Assembly: GCA_016806145.1 (NCBI GenBank) | Contig: CP063166.1 | Location: 2,480,001 to 2,544,000, forward strand | Direction of reading: 5' to 3' | DNA from: Variovorax paradoxus | GTDB lineage: Bacteria; Pseudomonadota; Gammaproteobacteria; Burkholderiales; Burkholderiaceae_C | DNA: 64,000 nucleotides | In this document: piece after piece, positions 60,323-64,000 of the stretch | How the letters are laid out: each line of letters begins with the position of its first letter | Position numbering within the stretch: the stretch's first letter is position 1 | Notes under the pieces: generated by a model | What the model was told of the DNA's origin: nothing | Seen by the model: the letters and a program-made list of their open reading frames with translations, nothing else | The model's database searches: none | Translations under genes and position numbers: made by a program

Positions 60323-61210
60323 ATGACCCCACACGACACCCCCGCCATCGACGCCGCCGCGCTCGCCGGCCTGCAGGCCTGGCAGGGCCGCAGCGAAAGC
60401 CTGCACGACCAGATCGTCGCGAGTCCGGTGCGCGCGCTCTCGGCCACGCTCGACCGCGACGATCCCGCGCCGGCTGCCGGCACGCCGCTGCCCGCGCTGT
60501 GGCACTGGCTCTATTTCCTGCCGCACCACCGGCAGTCCGAGATCGGCCCCGACGGCCATGCCAAGCGCGGCGGCTTCCTGCCGCCGGTGCCGCTGCCGCG
60601 CCGCATGTGGGCCGGCGGCCGGCTGCGCTGGGAGGCCGGCAATCCGCTGACCGTGGGCGATACGGTGGAGCGGCGCTCGACCATCGTCTCGGTCGAGCAC
60701 AAGACCGGCCGCAGCGGCGAGCTGGTGTTCGTGCTGGTGCGCCACGAGGTGCACAACGCGCGCGGCCTCGCGCTGACCGAGGAACACGACATCGTCTACC
60801 GCGCCGCGCCGCAACCCGGCGAGGCCGCGCCGCCGCCCAAGGCCGCACCGAGGGACGCCGCCTTCAGCCGCGACATCGTGCCCGACGACGTGCTGCTGTT
60901 CCGCTACTCGGCGCTGACCTTCAACGGCCACCGCATCCACTACGACCGGCGCTACGTCACCGAGGTCGAGGGCTATCCGGGCCTGATCGTGCACGGCCCG
61001 CTGATCGCGACCCTGCTGGTCGACCTGCTGCGCCGGCACACGGGCGACGCGCCGCTCGCGCGCTTCGAGTTCCGCGCCGTGCGGCCCACCTTCGACATCG
61101 CGCCGTTCCGCGTGCATGGCAAGCCGGGCGCCGACGGCGGGAGCTTCGCGCTCTGGGGCGAGGACGCCGAGGGCTGGCTCACGATGCAGGCCACCGCGGT
61201 GCTGGCCTGA
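60323..61210 (+). CDS. Hotdog-fold hydratase (mesaconyl/itaconyl-CoA hydratase-like)
   Basis: A 295-residue two-domain hotdog protein. The N-terminal half (WHWLYFLPHHRQSEIGPDGH, FLPPVPLPRRMWAGG) is the FAS1-like dehydratase form seen in mesaconyl-C4-CoA hydratase; the C-terminal half has the hydratase site YSALTFNGHRIHYDRRY with Asp/His catalysts and GLIVHGPLIA. It would add water to an unsaturated C5-acyl-CoA. ATG at 60323 has AGGAG upstream. In an operon with a CoA-transferase and a CitE-like lyase, as in itaconate degradation of Pseudomonas. Confidence 0.85.
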   Translation: MTPHDTPAIDAAALAGLQAWQGRSESLHDQIVASPVRALSATLDRDDPAPAAGTPLPALWHWLYFLPHHRQSEIGPDGHAKRGGFLPPVPLPRRMWAGGRLRWEAGNPLTVGDTVERRSTIVSVEHKTGRSGELVFVLVRHEVHNARGLALTEEHDIVYRAAPQPGEAAPPPKAAPRDAAFSRDIVPDDVLLFRYSALTFNGHRIHYDRRYVTEVEGYPGLIVHGPLIATLLVDLLRRHTGDAPLARFEFRAVRPTFDIAPFRVHGKPGADGGSFALWGEDAEGWLTMQATAVLA

Positions 61211-61238
61211 GCTTCTTCTTTTCTCGGGAAATCAAGCA

Positions 61239-62420
61239 ATGACAAGACCCCTCGACGGGATCACGGTGGTGTCGCTCGAACATGCGATCGCGGCGCCTTT
61301 CTGCACCCGCCAGCTCGCCGACCTCGGCGCGCGCGTCATCAAGGTGGAGCGCCCGGGCGTGGGCGATTTCGCGCGCGCCTACGACCAGCGCGTGGCCGGC
61401 GAGGCCTCGCACTTCGTCTGGGTCAATCGCTCCAAGGAAAGCATCTCGCTCGACCTCAAGCAGCCCGCCGCGCTCGAGGTGCTGCAGGAGCTGGTGGCCG
61501 GCGCCGACGTGCTGGTGCAGAACCTCGCGCCCGGTGCCGCGGCACGCATGGGGCTGGGCGCGCAGGCGCTGCAGGCCAAGGACCCGCGGCTGGTTGTCTG
61601 CGACATCTCGGGCTATGGCGAGGACGGCCCGTACCGCGACAAGAAGGCCTACGACCTGCTGATCCAGAGCGAGGCCGGCTTCCTCTCGGTCACCGGCACG
61701 CCCGAGGACCCCTGCAAGTCGGGCAATTCCATCGCCGACATCGCCGCGGGCATGTATGCCTACACCGGCATCCTGGCCGCGCTGCTCCAGCGCGGCAAGA
61801 CCGGCAAGGGCTCGCACATCGACGTCTCGATGCTCGAGTCGCTGGCCGAGTGGATGGGCTTCCCGATGTACTACGCCTACCAGGGCGCGACGCCGCCGCC
61901 GCGCAGCGCCGCCTCGCACGCCACCATCTATCCCTATGGCCCGTTCCCTGCGGGCGACGGCGGCACGGTGATGCTGGGGCTGCAGAACGAGCGCGAGTGG
62001 AAGCTGTTCTGCGACAAGGTGCTGCTGCAGCCCGCGCTCGCCATCGACGCGCGCTTCGACAGCAATGCGCGGCGCAACGAACACCGTGAGGAACTGCGCG
62101 CCATCATCGTCGGCCTGTTCGGCGCTTTGAGCACCGCCCAGGTGCTCGAGCGCCTCGACGCCGCCCAGATCGCCAACGCGCGCATGAACGACATGGCCGG
62201 GCTCTGGGCGCATCCGCAGCTGCAGGCGCGCGAGCGCTGGCGCCAGGTCGACTCGCCGGCCGGGCCCATTCCTGCGCTGCTGCCGGCCGGGCGCCAGAGC
62301 GCCTTCGACTACCGCATGGACGCCATCCCCGCCGTGGGCGAGCACACCGATGCGATCCTGCGCGCGCTGGGCCGCAGTGAGGAGCAGATCGCGGCGCTGC
62401 GCGAGGCCGGGGCCGTATGA
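61239..62420 (+). CDS. Class III (CaiB/BaiF) CoA-transferase
   Basis: A 393-residue enzyme of the formyl-CoA-transferase fold. The catalytic Asp139 is in KKAYDLLIQSEAG; the start LDGITVVSLEHAIAAPFCTR and the segment VWVNRSKESISLDLK are family hallmarks. It would move CoA from a donor such as succinyl-CoA to a dicarboxylate. Its stop overlaps the start of the CitE-like gene (ATGA). In this context it is likely the activating enzyme of a C5 dicarboxylate. Confidence 0.9.
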   Translation: MTRPLDGITVVSLEHAIAAPFCTRQLADLGARVIKVERPGVGDFARAYDQRVAGEASHFVWVNRSKESISLDLKQPAALEVLQELVAGADVLVQNLAPGAAARMGLGAQALQAKDPRLVVCDISGYGEDGPYRDKKAYDLLIQSEAGFLSVTGTPEDPCKSGNSIADIAAGMYAYTGILAALLQRGKTGKGSHIDVSMLESLAEWMGFPMYYAYQGATPPPRSAASHATIYPYGPFPAGDGGTVMLGLQNEREWKLFCDKVLLQPALAIDARFDSNARRNEHREELRAIIVGLFGALSTAQVLERLDAAQIANARMNDMAGLWAHPQLQARERWRQVDSPAGPIPALLPAGRQSAFDYRMDAIPAVGEHTDAILRALGRSEEQIAALREAGAV

Positions 62421-63280
62421 GCGCCCAGGCCCTGGGGCTCGCGCGCACCTTCCTGTTCGTGCCGGCCGACCGGCCCGAGCGCCATGCGCGCGCGCTGGCC
62501 AGCGGCGCCGGCGCGGTCATCGTCGACCTCGAGGACGCGGTCGCGCCCGATCGCAAGGCCGCCGCGCGCGAGGGCCTGCCCGAAGTCTTCGCCGCATTGC
62601 CCGCGGCCGGCCGCGCGCGCCTGCTGTTGCGCATCAACGCGCCGGGCACGCCCTGGCATGCCGACGACCTCGCGCTGGTCGCGCGGCTCGCGGCGGCGCG
62701 CGCCATCGCGGGCGTGGTGCTGCCCAAGGCCGAAGGCGCCGATCAACTGGCGCGGCTGGCCGAGGCCACCGGCCCCGAGGCCGTACTGGTGCCGCTGATC
62801 GAATCGGCCGCGGGCCTCGCGGCCATCGATGCGATCGCCGCCGCGCCCCAGGTGCTGCGGCTGGCCTTCGGGCACCTCGATTTCCAGGCCGACCTCGGTA
62901 TGGCCTGCGACGCGCAGGAGGCCGAGCTGGTGCCGGTGCGGCTCGCGCTGGTGCTGGCCTCGCGCCGCGCCAACCTGGCCGCGCCCATCGACGGCATCGC
63001 GACCGACTGGCGCGACCCCGAGCGGCTCGCGGCCGAGGCGGCGCGCGCGCGGCGCGGCGGCTTCGGCGCCAAGCTCTGCATCCATCCCGCGCAGGTGGCT
63101 CCGGTGCATGCGGCGCTCGGGCCCGGCGCCGAGGAACTGGCGTGGGCGCGGCGCGTGGTCGAGGCCGTGGCGCAGGCCGGCGGCGGGGTCGTGAACCTCG
63201 ACGGCCGCATGGTCGACGCACCGGTGGTCAGGCTCGCGCAGCGCCTGCTCGCGCTCGATGCGCAGGCGCCGCCGCGCTGA
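62417..63280 (+). CDS. CitE-like (HpcH/HpaI) CoA lyase
   Basis: A 287-residue TIM-barrel lyase of the CitE type: TFLFVPADRPERHARALASG at the start, VIVDLEDAVAPDRK (metal Glu/Asp), LLRINAPGTPWHADD (Arg), VVLPKAEGA and the C-terminal FGAKLCIHPAQVAPVH. Relatives cleave citramalyl-, malyl- or citryl-CoA. With the hydratase and CoA-transferase it would split (S)-citramalyl-CoA to acetyl-CoA and pyruvate. Coupled to the CoA-transferase by a 4-bp overlap. Confidence 0.9.
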   Translation: MSAQALGLARTFLFVPADRPERHARALASGAGAVIVDLEDAVAPDRKAAAREGLPEVFAALPAAGRARLLLRINAPGTPWHADDLALVARLAAARAIAGVVLPKAEGADQLARLAEATGPEAVLVPLIESAAGLAAIDAIAAAPQVLRLAFGHLDFQADLGMACDAQEAELVPVRLALVLASRRANLAAPIDGIATDWRDPERLAAEAARARRGGFGAKLCIHPAQVAPVHAALGPGAEELAWARRVVEAVAQAGGGVVNLDGRMVDAPVVRLAQRLLALDAQAPPR

Positions 63281-63339
63281 GCCTGCCCGGGACATTCATC
63301 CGTTCATCAACCCAAGGCAAGAAGAAGGAGACAAAAGAC

Positions 63340-64000
63340 ATGAATGCATCGAACCCCGCGCGTCAGCGCCGCCCCCTGCGCCTCGCCGCGGCCGCCGCCC
63401 TGGCCATCGGCCTCGTGGCCGCACCCTGGAGCGCCTCGGCGCAGGGCGCCTGGCCCGACAAGCCGATCGTGATGGTGGTGCCGTACTCGGCCGGCGGCCC
63501 CACCGACGTGGTGGCCCGCATGCTCGCCGTGCCCATGGGCAAGTCGCTGGGCCAGACGGTGGTGGTCGAGAACACGGTGGGCGCGGGCGGCACCATCGCG
63601 CCGACCCGCGTGGCCAAGGCCGCGCCCAACGGCAACACCATCCTGATCCACCACATGGGCATGGCGACCGCGCCCGCGCTCTACAAGAAGCTCAACTACG
63701 ACCCGCTCAAGGACTTCGCGTACATCGGCCAGGTGATGGACGTGCCGATGACCCTGCTGTCGCGCAAGGACTTCCCGGCCAACAACTTCCAGGAGCTGCT
63801 GACCTACGTGAAGGCCAACCGCGACAAGGTCTCGCTCGCCAATGCCGGCATCGGCGCGGTCTCGCAGCTGTGCGGCATGCTGTTCGCGCACCAGATCGGC
63901 GTGCAGCTCACGACCGTGCCCTACAAGGGCGCCGGCCCCGCGCTCAACGACCTGATGGGCGGTCAGGTCGACCTGCTGTGCGACCAGACCACGCAGACCG
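63340..64000 (+). CDS. Bug-family binding protein, 3' truncated by window
   Basis: The first 220 residues: start MNASNPARQRRPLRL, signal ending near SASAQ-G, then WPDKPIVMVVPYSAGGPTDV, VVVENTVGAGGTIAP, and VPYKGAGPALNDLMGGQVDL. The frame is open to base 64000 with no stop, so the gene continues beyond. It starts 59 bp after the CitE-like gene and has GAAGGAG upstream. It is a second binding protein in the same unit, possibly for another of the pathway's acids. Confidence 0.9.
   Translation, partial: MNASNPARQRRPLRLAAAAALAIGLVAAPWSASAQGAWPDKPIVMVVPYSAGGPTDVVARMLAVPMGKSLGQTVVVENTVGAGGTIAPTRVAKAAPNGNTILIHHMGMATAPALYKKLNYDPLKDFAYIGQVMDVPMTLLSRKDFPANNFQELLTYVKANRDKVSLANAGIGAVSQLCGMLFAHQIGVQLTTVPYKGAGPALNDLMGGQVDLLCDQTTQT

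Overview
The window is a GC-rich stretch (roughly 68-70% by eye) from a betaproteobacterium of the order Burkholderiales, most likely a Comamonadaceae member close to Variovorax. Pointers are the PHA genes with a bktB-type thiolase, several Bug-family periplasmic binding proteins, a lysine/alanine-rich SWIB protein, the thrS-infC-rpmI-rplT-pheS-pheT-ihfA-merR gene order and the dense run of LysR, AraC and TetR regulators. It looks like ordinary chromosome: I see no insertion sequence, prophage, integrase or CRISPR array. Coding density is high, and long antisense reading frames are common because of the GC bias.

Layout. 1-8.4 kb: the end of bktB, ribosome rescue factor arfB, a DUF3299 lipoprotein, a SulP permease with its LysR neighbour, a DUF2501 protein, an M20 peptidase and a divergent LysR regulator. 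8.4-17.6 kb: a stand-alone ketosynthase/acyl-carrier-protein pair behind a perfect 18-bp palindrome, a PAP2-type enzyme, an AraC/MFS divergent pair, a TauE/SafE permease, an ABC-F ATPase, an ArsC-like protein, a GST, and a type II lumazine synthase under an FMN riboswitch. 17.6-30 kb: a YcaQ-type DNA glycosylase homologue, then a nine-gene minus-strand block (TetR regulator, Bug binding protein, ABC importer, enolase-superfamily enzyme, Gfo/Idh dehydrogenase, DUF993 aldolase-like protein, TIM-barrel isomerase) with a divergent ThDP enzyme. It looks like uptake and breakdown of an unidentified sugar-acid-like compound, and two related operator-like sites link the TetR gene to the block.

30-43.4 kb: an AraC regulator, the SWIB/histone-H1-like protein, a DMT exporter, a gamma-glutamylcyclotransferase-like protein, isocitrate lyase behind a tandem operator, and the translation operon thrS to merR followed by tRNA-Pro(GGG). 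In front of thrS lies a short reading frame with three threonine codons and three consecutive phenylalanine codons, followed by a strong terminator: a likely attenuator for an operon that encodes both threonyl- and phenylalanyl-tRNA synthetases. 43.4-53.4 kb: small unknown proteins, one under a clear LexA (SOS) box and carrying a sliding-clamp-binding-like N-terminus, then envelope and housekeeping genes (phospholipase D lipoprotein, NlpD-like LytM lipoprotein, CreA, Nudix, FAH hydrolase, MaiA, PgeF).

53.4-64 kb: PHA synthase and acetyl-CoA acetyltransferase, two GSTs, an AT-rich intergenic region with DnaA-box-like words, and a LysR-controlled block (Bug protein, hotdog hydratase, class III CoA-transferase, CitE-like lyase, second Bug protein cut by the window edge). 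That last set has the three activities needed to turn a C5 dicarboxylate such as itaconate or mesaconate into acetyl-CoA and pyruvate. All functional calls are from reading the sequence; no database search was possible.
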